DNA of 64,000 nt, from NCBI RefSeq assembly GCF_900086715.1, contig NZ_FLKH01000012.1:1863346-1927345 (forward strand), read 5' to 3'. Shown here one piece after another: positions 8,744 to 16,328 of this stretch. This stretch comes from Gracilibacillus timonensis (GTDB taxonomy: Bacteria; Bacillota; Bacilli; Bacillales; Amphibacillaceae). The translations under genes and the position numbers were made by a program. The notes under the pieces were generated by a model. The model did not search any database. It was not told where the DNA came from and was given only the letters and a program-made list of their open reading frames with translations. Position 1 is the stretch's first letter; each line of letters starts with the position of its first letter.

Positions 8744-10246
8744 TTAAGAAGCTATTTCCATCAAAATATTTTCATCAAAGTGATAGTGGATTTCAGAAAT
8801 CTGGCGTTTTTTCCTTTTGCCACCTGTATCCACCTCTTCAATTTGTATATCAGAAATAATCTCTCTAAGAAGTCCTTTTTTTTCAGTATCATCAAGTGAG
8901 TAAAAGAAACTTTCAAAGTTGTTTAAAACCTGTTGAACAATAAATGTGGTGTTTTGAGAAGAGGATAGATGAAGTTTTGCTTCGATATTTTCTTTACGGG
9001 TTTTTAGTTCATTTTTCATATTTTCATATCTTGATACTTGATCTTGTAGTGTTTCTTTGGGAATTGTATGACTTGTAAATAAGTCAAATAGTTCGTCAAT
9101 TTTATTTTGAAGTTCTCTTTCTTCTTGTTCAATCATGGAATATTGTTTTTTTACTGGAATTTGTTCAAGTTTTATTTGCTGTTTAATTTTTTCTGAAAGG
9201 AGATTTTCATAATCTGGGGATTGTAATTTTGAGGATAATTCATTGAGGACCTTTGCTTCGGCCTTTTCCTTGTTGACTAAGTTTGATTTACAAAGTCCTT
9301 TAGTCTTGTTTTTGCTACATTGATAATATAAATATTTACCGCCTTTTGACTTGTGCTGAACCATAGAAGACCCACAATCTGGACATCTTAGTAAGCCAGA
9401 TAAGAAGTATGAACCTTTGTGTATCTTTATAGGATGATAGCTTTTGGCTTCAAATATTTGCTTTGCTTTTTCCCATTGTGCATTACTGATAATTGCTTGA
9501 TGTTTTCCGATGTAAATCTTTCTCTCATCATTTTTCTCGCCCCAACGAATAAATCCAGCATAAATTGGGTTTGTAACTATGGTTTTAATGGATATAACAT
9601 CCCATTCTCTTTGGGCTTTTGCTTCAGTGTATTGTGTATTTAGGAAATGGGCAATCTTTTTATATCCCCAATCATCATTTGTGTATCGATCAAAAATAAA
9701 TTGAACGACTTTTGCTTGTTCTTTATTTACTTCTAGTTCCTTCGATAGTGTAGAGTTATAACCAAACACTTTCCCGCCATTAAACAAACCTTGTTGTGCT
9801 CTTTTTTTCATACCATTTTTTACGTTTAAAACAATATTCTCTCTTTCTTGCTCTGATTGTGCAAATTTGTTGATTAGCAATGTTTTGGCATAGGGGTTAT
9901 CTGAATCAAAACCATCTACTATTGATACTAGACAATGTCCATGGCTTTTTAACAAATCAGCTACATGAATACCATCTACAGTATTTCTTGATAATCTGTC
10001 AAGTTTAGCTAATACGACGTATACTTTTTGATTTTTGTTGTTTTCTATCACATCGTATATCATCTCTTTAAATACGTCCCGATTCTCAATACTTTTCGCT
10101 GATCCCGCACCCTCATCGTAAATTTTTGATAAGGTTAGTCCTTTTGATTTACAGAAATCTTGTATCATATCATGTTGGGTACTGATGGAGAATCCATCCA
10201 ATTGCTTACCGGTACTCACTCTTGAATATCCTACTGCCTTTGCCAT
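8744..10246 (-). CDS. Large serine recombinase 2 (CcrA/CcrB-like partner)
   Basis: A 500-aa serine recombinase: resolvase domain with catalytic Ser11 (VGYSRVSTGKQ), LDRLSRN helix, recombinase domain (FNGGKVFGYN), zinc ribbon (LLRCPDCGSSM with YYQCSKNKTKGLCKSN) and coiled coil around 355-425. It differs clearly from recombinase 1, so this is not a tandem duplicate. Its ATG overlaps the TAA of a 57-aa ORF upstream (TAATG), so translation is coupled. Two adjacent, same-strand, non-identical large serine recombinases in an rlmH-integrated element is the ccrAB layout of SCC. Assignment to CcrA versus CcrB was not attempted by eye. Confidence 0.9.
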   Translation of the reverse strand: MAKAVGYSRVSTGKQLDGFSISTQHDMIQDFCKSKGLTLSKIYDEGAGSAKSIENRDVFKEMIYDVIENNKNQKVYVVLAKLDRLSRNTVDGIHVADLLKSHGHCLVSIVDGFDSDNPYAKTLLINKFAQSEQERENIVLNVKNGMKKRAQQGLFNGGKVFGYNSTLSKELEVNKEQAKVVQFIFDRYTNDDWGYKKIAHFLNTQYTEAKAQREWDVISIKTIVTNPIYAGFIRWGEKNDERKIYIGKHQAIISNAQWEKAKQIFEAKSYHPIKIHKGSYFLSGLLRCPDCGSSMVQHKSKGGKYLYYQCSKNKTKGLCKSNLVNKEKAEAKVLNELSSKLQSPDYENLLSEKIKQQIKLEQIPVKKQYSMIEQEERELQNKIDELFDLFTSHTIPKETLQDQVSRYENMKNELKTRKENIEAKLHLSSSQNTTFIVQQVLNNFESFFYSLDDTEKKGLLREIISDIQIEEVDTGGKRKKRQISEIHYHFDENILMEIAS

Positions 10247-10419
10247 TATTCATTCACCATCTTTTCATTTTTAATCTTATTTTTCAATTTGTCGTTTTCT
10301 AAAATTAGATCCACAAACATATTCAAAAAGTTATTTGCATGAACCTTTTTTGAATCTTTCTCTCCAAAAATTATATCGTTAATTTTACCTCTTGGGTCTA
10401 AGAAGAAATCGTCTTTCAC
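10246..10419 (-). CDS. 57-aa hypothetical protein coupled to recombinase 2
   Basis: A GTG start preceded by a strong GGGAGGAAGG site gives a 57-aa product (begins VKDDFFLDPRGKINDIIFGE, ends NEKMVNE). Its stop overlaps the recombinase ATG. The protein is charged, with a lysine-rich C-terminal helix (ENDKLKNKIKNEK). I recognise no family. Position and coupling suggest a partner of the recombinase, for example a directionality or DNA-binding cofactor, but nothing in the sequence proves it. Confidence 0.65.
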   Translation of the reverse strand: MKDDFFLDPRGKINDIIFGEKDSKKVHANNFLNMFVDLILENDKLKNKIKNEKMVNE

Positions 10420-10955
10420 AATGCCCTTCCTCCCTCAATTTATTTTGATTTCCTTAAAATATCGCTGTTTTTCTATCTTTTTCTACCACATTTGGTGAAG
10501 CTATCTGGTTAAGGTGAAGGAAAGTATACGCCCGGGGGGTTAAGTATGGAAATAATAAGTAGCCCCTCACGAACTTAGCATCCATATTTATGAAAACTAA
10601 GTAAAATATACCGTATGATTGCACCTTTGGATCTCCACATTCAACATGGCGGTGGATCCTCCCATGTTTCTCGGCGTCGTGCGCGTAGATTCCTTTGTTC
10701 AACCTTACCATGTGTGGATGCCGGATATGCTTTCTAAGTGGGTCTATGCCCTAACGGAGTAGATACCGACCGGCTAATCCGTGCTTCAGATGTCATCGAA
10801 TTTAAACAAATAGACAGCGTATTTTCTGTTGTATCACGCCACATTCCTGTATATCATGCATTATTTGGTTTTGGTGGAGGCATAGCCTGTTATACAAGCT
10901 ATCCTACATTCGCCTGTATCAAGCATTCACGCGTTTCTGTCTGCAATCTGTCTCA
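10420..10955. other. Non-coding stretch downstream of the IS110-type transposase
   Basis: About 500 bases with no convincing gene. The first ~70 bases are AT-rich element DNA. From about 10500 the sequence is GC-richer, like the transposase gene, with inverted-repeat segments such as CATGGCGGTGGATCC/TCCCATG near 10645-10670. This GC-richer part is probably the long non-coding end of the insertion sequence. IS110-family elements encode a bridge RNA in a non-coding end. The element boundary was not resolved. Confidence 0.45.
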
Positions 10956-12242
10956 TCAAGCTACTTTCTGCAGGGATCTCAATGAAGGGATATCCCTCAT
11001 CATGCGTTCTCCATCGAATGCACAGTTGCGCGTACCCATGACATAAAAGATCTTGATAAGCTTTCGGCCAAGTGCTACGAACGATTCTTTGCCTGTCAGT
11101 GGATGGTCCGGGCGATTTCTATAATAATGATGCAGCTGTTTGAAACCTTCGTTATTAGCTGATAAAGGGCGTGCGGCAAGGTACAGTATAGATCTTAATC
11201 GACGGCGACCACGTTTCGTAATCGTTGTTTGACCCTTGAATTTGCCTGATTGGTTCAGCTGCAGATTAAGTCCCGCTAATTTAATGATTTGGCGTGGATC
11301 TTGATAATTGGATAAATCTCCTACTTCAGCGAAAAACCCGGCAACGGTCATGACACCAACCCCTTTTATCGCGATCATTTGACGGGCACCGGGCACCTGG
11401 AGAACAAGTTCTTCCAATCGTGCTTCATGAGCCTCGATACGTCCCTTTATAGCTACATATTGATCGATTAAATAGCTGATTTCCTCTCGTGCCATGGTCA
11501 GTCCAACGGTCATACCTACACTCGTTTCAGCCGCATGTTTCAGGGATCGAGCTTGCTTGATTCCAACGCCACGCTTCGCCGCTTCTTTGATTTCCGCCAG
11601 TAAAGCCTCTTCCGAACAGGAGGCGATATCAACGGGAAGATAACCTTTTTTCAAGAAATGGATCGGTGTTTTCTTCGTCCAGTCTTTAAAAACAGTTGTA
11701 AACTCCGGGAAATAGCGATCTAGCGCATTCTGTACCTGCGCTTTTATAGATGTCAAATCTTTCTCCATTATGTCATGGAGTTTCATCCCTTCCCGCAATT
11801 CAGCATAAAGACCTTCCAGTAAAATCGGTTCATGAAAGCGTCCTGCCCGCACTACCTGTGCTATTACTTTCGCATCTTTTGTATCGTTTTTCGTTGGCGA
11901 GTCATCATCCAACTCTTTGGTGCGTTTGACTTTCGTTGGGTTAACAACCACAGCGTGCAACCCTTGTGCCTTTAAATGATAAGCCAGGTTGAGCCAGTAA
12001 TGTCCTGTTGGTTCCATCCCAAACATAAAATGGGGGCGCTGTTGTTGCTCAGCAAGATGCTCTGCCCAATCCAACAATGATTGAAAACCTGTTAGACTAT
12101 TTTCAAACACCAATCGTTTAGCCAGGTCGCGTCCATGATCATCTATGGCACGCGCGACATGTTTGTCCTTGGCCACGTCTATTCCGATAATAAGTGTCTT
12201 GTCTGTGATTTGCTCTAAGCGATTATTTTGTGTAGAATCCAT
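10956..12242 (-). CDS. IS110-family transposase
   Basis: A 428-aa DEDD transposase: N-terminal RuvC-like domain (IIGIDVAKDKH; FGMEPTGHYW; KNDTKDAKVIA) and C-terminal transposase_20 domain (IAIKGVGVMTVAGFFAEVGD...KLAGLN, then GRRRLRSILYLAA) holding the serine used by this family. It is complete, with an AAGGAGGA site upstream of its ATG. The gene is GC-richer than the surrounding element, so the insertion is probably a later arrival. IS110 elements are RNA-guided by a bridge RNA from a non-coding end and leave no ordinary terminal repeats, so exact ends could not be drawn by eye. Confidence 0.93.
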   Translation of the reverse strand: MDSTQNNRLEQITDKTLIIGIDVAKDKHVARAIDDHGRDLAKRLVFENSLTGFQSLLDWAEHLAEQQQRPHFMFGMEPTGHYWLNLAYHLKAQGLHAVVVNPTKVKRTKELDDDSPTKNDTKDAKVIAQVVRAGRFHEPILLEGLYAELREGMKLHDIMEKDLTSIKAQVQNALDRYFPEFTTVFKDWTKKTPIHFLKKGYLPVDIASCSEEALLAEIKEAAKRGVGIKQARSLKHAAETSVGMTVGLTMAREEISYLIDQYVAIKGRIEAHEARLEELVLQVPGARQMIAIKGVGVMTVAGFFAEVGDLSNYQDPRQIIKLAGLNLQLNQSGKFKGQTTITKRGRRRLRSILYLAARPLSANNEGFKQLHHYYRNRPDHPLTGKESFVALGRKLIKIFYVMGTRNCAFDGERMMRDIPSLRSLQKVA

Positions 12243-12255
12243 GGTAGGAGTCCTC

Positions 12256-12306
12256 CTTGGTATCTAATTTCGAGGTCATCGCGATGACACTCTCTATCGT
12301 ACCAAG
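12256..12306. repeat. Nested inverted repeats upstream of the IS110 transposase
   Basis: CTTGGTA (12256-12262) pairs with TACCAAG (12300-12306), and inside lies a perfect 14-bp palindrome GTCATCGCGATGAC (12275-12288). The fold sits immediately ahead of the transposase start, in the end region of the insertion sequence. It could be part of a structured RNA, a recombination end or a regulatory hairpin. Confidence 0.6.
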
Positions 12307-12332
12307 AGGGCTCTATTTTTGTACAATCGATT

Positions 12333-12544
12333 CTAGCCCCACTTACCTTCATATTTTTTTATATACAGGAATGCTTTCTATGATGTTCTATTTAACTTTG
12401 AAACTAGCTGTTATCTACTATATTAAAGACCTTCATTTTTTAAGTCCACTTTATTTGGTTCTACCTCCTGGAATTATTTATTTACTTTCTTTCATGAAGG
12501 AATCAGAAAATAGAAACAACATTCAATTTAACAATGATGAATAA
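12333..12544 (+). pseudogene. Membrane-protein fragment next to the IS110 insertion
   Basis: An open frame encodes two hydrophobic segments (FLYTGMLSMMFYLTLKLAVIY and LSPLYLVLPPGIIYLLSF) and a polar tail ending FNNDE. It has no proper start downstream of the insertion sequence; the frame continues leftward into insertion-sequence DNA. It is probably the C-terminal half of a small membrane protein cut by the insertion. No family recognised, and the matching N-terminal half was not identified to the left. Confidence 0.35.
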
Positions 12545-12665
12545 ATATATTGCCTCTTGAATAGTATGCCAAAGTCAATTGCCTATCAGGTGGTTGATAA
12601 ATACATTAAATATGGGTGGTTTACGGGAAAAAAGCCCTTTTGTTATCTGTAAAAATAAGAGAATG

Positions 12666-12705
12666 ATAGAGAAAATAGGAGATTTATAGAGAAAATAGAA
12701 GTTTT
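12666..12705 (+). repeat. Tandem 20-bp repeat ahead of the replication-like gene
   Basis: Two adjacent 20-bp units (ATAGAGAAAATAGGAGATTT and ATAGAGAAAATAGAAGTTTT, 18 of 20 identical) lie 38 bp upstream of the gene at 12743. Direct repeats at this place are compatible with iterons bound by a replication initiator or its regulator. Confidence 0.5.
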
Positions 12706-12742
12706 ATGAATTTCCCGCTACACACTTGAAGGAGGAATTAGA

Positions 12743-13660
12743 TTGTTACACACTGCACGTTTTTATATCGACTTAACAAAAGATGAAGCATACTTAATCG
12801 AAAGAAATTTAGGCATAACATTAGATCAGCTTAAATCTAAGATTGAAAAGAAATTTAATGGGATTACTGCTTGGGTTATCCAAAAATATGAAGTGAGGCT
12901 GTTCTTCACTATTGATTTTGTTAAGCTCTTGAATAAATCAAATATTCAAGAAAGCGATTATGTCCAAACTGAAAGAAAGATTGATGAATTTATCTTATTT
13001 GTTTTTCAGGATGCGTCTTTCCTCGACCGTATTTGTATGACTAGATTGGATTATCGTCGAGATGTACAAATACCTATGGTAGAAAGAGAACTGCTACTCT
13101 CTTTATATAGAAAGACTACATCAAAACATTGTCATCAGGAAAAGGATTTGAGATATAAAACCACATTATATTTCAACAGCAAAAGCATAATTAGCTGTGT
13201 GTACGATAAGGACCTCGAGGCCAGAGAGGAAAGAGGTAAGGTAGAGTGGTATGAGGATTCTGTGTTGCGATTGGAAGTAAGGATCCTTAATCAGCATCTA
13301 AAATACAAGAAATACCGACAGGGGAAAGAAAAGTGTCTTAAAGAATACTTTAAAGACGAGCTATTCAAGGAATATATGGAAAAATATTTTGGAGAAATAC
13401 TATTTAATGGAGATTTCTACAAAATCAATAAGGCCCGAACGATAATCAACAATAGCCAACTGAAAGATTCTGAAAGGGAAAAGTTGTTATTGTTTTTATG
13501 CGAAATATCGAAGCATGGATTTGATTATGTTAAGGAAAAGTATTCCACGTACTACCGAAAAAAGTTCCTCAAACAACTAAATTCCCTCAACATAAACCCT
13601 ATCTTAATTCCCAAAAGTAGAAAATCACCTTCCGTGGTTAAAAATCCATTTCAATTCTGA
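12743..13660 (+). CDS. Replication-initiator-like protein (filamentous-phage gene II/X-type or plasmid Rep-like)
   Basis: A 305-aa cytosolic protein. The MTRLDYRRDVQIP segment near residue 95-107, together with a later LRLEVRILNQHLKYKK segment, recalls the replication proteins of rolling-circle phages and small plasmids (gene II/X-like), in which an L-R-DY strand precedes the catalytic region. I cannot point to a secure catalytic tyrosine. TTG start, with GAAGGAGG upstream. It is followed by an XRE regulator, and a tandem repeat lies ahead of it. The role suggested by context is replication of the excised circle. The family assignment is tentative. Confidence 0.5.
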   Translation: MLHTARFYIDLTKDEAYLIERNLGITLDQLKSKIEKKFNGITAWVIQKYEVRLFFTIDFVKLLNKSNIQESDYVQTERKIDEFILFVFQDASFLDRICMTRLDYRRDVQIPMVERELLLSLYRKTTSKHCHQEKDLRYKTTLYFNSKSIISCVYDKDLEAREERGKVEWYEDSVLRLEVRILNQHLKYKKYRQGKEKCLKEYFKDELFKEYMEKYFGEILFNGDFYKINKARTIINNSQLKDSEREKLLLFLCEISKHGFDYVKEKYSTYYRKKFLKQLNSLNINPILIPKSRKSPSVVKNPFQF

Positions 13661-13766
13661 GGTAGAACAACTTTAGGGTTATTAAAAGTTGACTCGAATA
13701 CTAGAATATATTAGTCAAATGATGATAATCCACTTGACAAAAACTATTGAATTGAAGGTGATAGAA

Positions 13767-14015
13767 ATGAAAAGTAATCAAAGTTCTGCAAGAGAGGTCT
13801 CTCCAGAATTTGCAAATCTCATCAAACAAAGAAGAGAAGATTTAGGCTACACAATTGAGAGAGTCGCCTTAGCTGTCCATTCTAGTGATGGTTATATAAG
13901 TAGAATTGAAAATCATAAACGGAGAAATCCTAATGTAGGTATCGTTTATGGATTGTCACAGGTACTGGAAATAGACCTTGAGTACCTACTTAAAGTAGCA
14001 TTTCCAAAAGAATAG
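13767..14015 (+). CDS. XRE-family helix-turn-helix regulator
   Basis: An 82-aa protein that is almost entirely an XRE/Cro-CI DNA-binding domain: LIKQRREDLGYTIERVALAVHSSDGYISRIENHKRRNPNVGIVYGLSQVLEIDLEYLL. The helix-turn-helix covers about residues 30-52. The ATG at 13767 is preceded by GAAGGTGA; the longer frame from 13689 has no binding site. It probably represses or times genes of the integrated element. It stands alone, about 100 bp from the genes on either side. Confidence 0.88.
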   Translation: MKSNQSSAREVSPEFANLIKQRREDLGYTIERVALAVHSSDGYISRIENHKRRNPNVGIVYGLSQVLEIDLEYLLKVAFPKE

Positions 14016-14091
14016 ATATATAGAAAGAGGATAGCTACTGATAACTAAAATAATGGAGAGCATTGTCTCTCCTTCACAGGGGGAATGTTAA

Positions 14092-15018
14092 ATGAGCAAA
14101 AATGGAAGTAAAAAGGAGTTTATCTTTAACCTTATCCTACAAAGAAACCCTCAGATATTGAAGCCTTTTTTAGGAGAAGTAGAATTGCTCGAGTTAGAAT
14201 ATGATTCAGTAAAGAGGATTGATGTTTATGGTCATGACTTAGAGCATAACTCACCAATTTACATCGAAAGCCAACTAGGATGTTCAGACGAAGTTCATTT
14301 TGATAAGGTAAAATACTTAATTGAAACCAACGAAAATGAAAGTGGGATTTTTATCTGGATTGCTTCTAGGTTTAAAGAAGAGTATCTAGTTGCGATAGAA
14401 CAACTGCTAGAGTTACATGCCAAAGGAAAGTCTATCAAAATCTTAGCTCTGACCTTCCAAAATGGTTACACAAAAACTCTGAACAAATTAAATCGACAAA
14501 AGGATTCAGACATTTGGTACCATTTTAATCACAGAGAGTTTGTGCTACCAAAATTAAGCATTGTAAAACAGTGGGGAGGGATACCATTAGGCTTTAAGGA
14601 TTCCGTAATATCAGCACCGGACTTTCCACTATATTCTACTTCTTCAGAAGCGATGAACTCCTACCTCCTATCTACTCTCAGAAAAGAAATTCCGTATCTT
14701 CTTAATGTACACCGATCCAAAAAATTAACCGTAAATTCTATCGTTTTTGGTTCAGGTTATTCAGACTTCAGCTTTGTCATAAATTTGGCTGCATGTGAAA
14801 TTGCAATAAGGCTAGAAAATGAATGGCAATCTCAGTTGTTTCAAAGAGTAGTAAGTCAATTTAAGGATGTAGAGAATTTTGAGACTATCTTTTTCGAGGG
14901 AAAAAGGCTAGTTTTTCCGATATTGGATTTAGACAATCCAAGGGAAAAGGTAGAGATGGCAACTAAGTTGTTTAGAAAAGTGGTTGATGTAACAATCCCA
15001 ACTATATACAACCTATGA
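14092..15018 (+). CDS. PD-(D/E)XK-like nuclease-fold protein (DUF4268-type N-domain)
   Basis: A 308-aa protein. The N-terminal segment RIDVYGHDLEHNSPIYIESQLGCSDEVHFDKVKYLI, followed by GIFIWIASRFKEEYLVAIEQL, has the order of the PD-(D/E)XK fold as seen in DUF4268-containing proteins: an Asp strand, then a Glu-x-Gln strand (ESQ) where many nucleases have Glu-x-Lys. The C-terminal half is not recognised. The E-x-Q form is known in active nucleases but its activity here is unknown. AGGGGGAATGTTAA precedes the ATG. It sits between a regulator and restriction genes in the element, so a defence role is plausible but unproven. Confidence 0.55.
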   Translation: MSKNGSKKEFIFNLILQRNPQILKPFLGEVELLELEYDSVKRIDVYGHDLEHNSPIYIESQLGCSDEVHFDKVKYLIETNENESGIFIWIASRFKEEYLVAIEQLLELHAKGKSIKILALTFQNGYTKTLNKLNRQKDSDIWYHFNHREFVLPKLSIVKQWGGIPLGFKDSVISAPDFPLYSTSSEAMNSYLLSTLRKEIPYLLNVHRSKKLTVNSIVFGSGYSDFSFVINLAACEIAIRLENEWQSQLFQRVVSQFKDVENFETIFFEGKRLVFPILDLDNPREKVEMATKLFRKVVDVTIPTIYNL

Positions 15019-15055
15019 GAAAGGGTTCCTCACATAATAAAAGGGGAACCCTTTC
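15019..15055 (+). terminator. Terminator after the PD-(D/E)XK-like gene
   Basis: GAAAGGGTTCC (15019-15029) pairs with GGAACCCTTTC (15045-15055), and ATTTA follows. The hairpin lies immediately downstream of the stop codon. Confidence 0.75.
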
Positions 15056-15145
15056 ATTTATGCTAAGTTTCCCATTATTAGCGTTATCATTCTGTACATA
15101 ACTGCATAGTACAGAGTGTACCAATAAAGAATTAAGGGGATTTTT

Positions 15146-15493
15146 ATGTTCATGTTTCCGAATCACAAAGATAACTACGAATGTCTATTGGGGAAAGATG
15201 GAACACATCCGAATGATATAGAAAGAAAATCATTATTTTACATTTTTGCAGGTAATGAAGAAATTATGAAACAAGTGAATCTCTTCTATGATTTTCAAGA
15301 AAGAATGATCAAAATAGACAATGATCGTGCATCTATTTCAAGCGGTGCTAGAGCATTGGTTCTTCTTGGTTACAATCTTTATAATAACTATCCTAGTTTG
15401 ACTATCTCAGAGTTGTTCCGAAACCTAGATAGGCAAAATAGCCGATTGGCATTTCAAGCAATTAAAATAAGGTTTAGAATAACGGAGCAGTAG
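15146..15493 (+). CDS. DUF6075-like small protein
   Basis: A 115-aa cytosolic protein. The GTHPNDIERKSLFYIFAGN segment followed by IYDFQERMI-type and SISSGARALVLLGYNLYNNYP segments matches my memory of DUF6075, a family of short proteins common on Firmicutes mobile elements; its function is unknown. AAGGGGATT precedes the ATG. It is flanked by terminators on both sides, so it is probably transcribed alone. Confidence 0.6.
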   Translation: MFMFPNHKDNYECLLGKDGTHPNDIERKSLFYIFAGNEEIMKQVNLFYDFQERMIKIDNDRASISSGARALVLLGYNLYNNYPSLTISELFRNLDRQNSRLAFQAIKIRFRITEQ

Positions 15494-15520
15494 AATTAGT
15501 CACTTTCTTTTTTTATGGTT

Positions 15521-15545
15521 GCTCTACAAGATTTGATTGTAGGGC
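15521..15545 (+). terminator. Terminator after the DUF6075-like gene
   Basis: GCTCTACAA (15521-15529) pairs with TTGTAGGGC (15537-15545), with one G-T pair, followed by TTTTTG. Confidence 0.7.
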
Positions 15546-15680
15546 TTTTTGCTGTTATATTTATTTGTCCTTTTTAGGTACACCCTTAGACTTCGCAGAA
15601 AAACATTGTAAAACTAACCCTTGAAGTGTATCATTAGGGCTGTACGATAATTACTTCGGATAATGAGGTGATTTTGAAAA

Positions 15681-16328
15681 ATGATTATTGGATATGCGAG
15701 AGTCAGTTCATCTGATCAATCCCTGTCAAGGCAGGTTAAAGATTTAGAGGAATATGGATGTGAAAAAATATTTACAGAGAAACAATCAGGGAAGAACTTT
15801 GTAGATAGAAAAGTTTATCAAAAGATGCGAGAGAAATTACGTTTTGGAGATATTTTAGTAGTTCATGACTTAAGTCGTTTTGGTAGGAACAAACAAGAAA
15901 TAAAAAATGAATGGGAATCATTAATAAAAGATGAAATAGATATTGTTGTATTAAATATGCCAATCCTTGATACAACAAAGTATAAGGAGCTAGAAGGTAT
16001 TGGACAATTATTAACAGATCTAACTCTCTCATTGTTATCTTGGATGGTAGAAGAAGAACGGGAACGCATTAGGATAGCTCAAAAACAAGGAATAGCAATA
16101 GCAAAAAAGCAAGGTAAGTACAAAGGTAGAAAGAAAAAATATCATTCAGATGCAATAGGTAAGGATAGGATTATATATAACGAGATTATTAAAGAATTAA
16201 ATAACGGAACAAGTGTGATGGATATACATAGAAAGACCGGGGTAGCTAGAAGTACGATTTATTCAATAAAAAAAGAAGATTCTGCAGAAAGGATTGAAAA
16301 TGATGGGGACAAACTTATCAAAAGATAG
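15681..16328 (+). CDS. Small serine recombinase (resolvase/invertase family)
   Basis: A 215-aa member of the Tn3-resolvase/invertase family: catalytic Ser9 in IGYARVSSSDQ, LSRFGRN, the long E helix with MVEEERERIRIAQKQGI, GKYKGRKKKYH, and a C-terminal helix-turn-helix (NGTSVMDIHRKTGVARSTIYSI). AATGAGGTGA precedes the ATG. Its last 29 bases overlap the start of the type III methyltransferase gene, so the two are in one operon, which is unusual for a resolvase. It could resolve element dimers, or invert or excise a segment; no obvious res site was identified. Confidence 0.92.
   Translation: MIIGYARVSSSDQSLSRQVKDLEEYGCEKIFTEKQSGKNFVDRKVYQKMREKLRFGDILVVHDLSRFGRNKQEIKNEWESLIKDEIDIVVLNMPILDTTKYKELEGIGQLLTDLTLSLLSWMVEEERERIRIAQKQGIAIAKKQGKYKGRKKKYHSDAIGKDRIIYNEIIKELNNGTSVMDIHRKTGVARSTIYSIKKEDSAERIENDGDKLIKR

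Noticed and set aside
12257-12332. ATG start at 12257 for the membrane-protein frame
   Set aside because: This part lies in the palindromic end of the IS110-type element, and its translation does not look like a protein N-terminus. Only the part after the element is kept, as a fragment.
15772-16032. 86-aa minus-strand ORF inside the resolvase gene
   Set aside because: Fully antisense to a well-supported serine recombinase, with no start signal.
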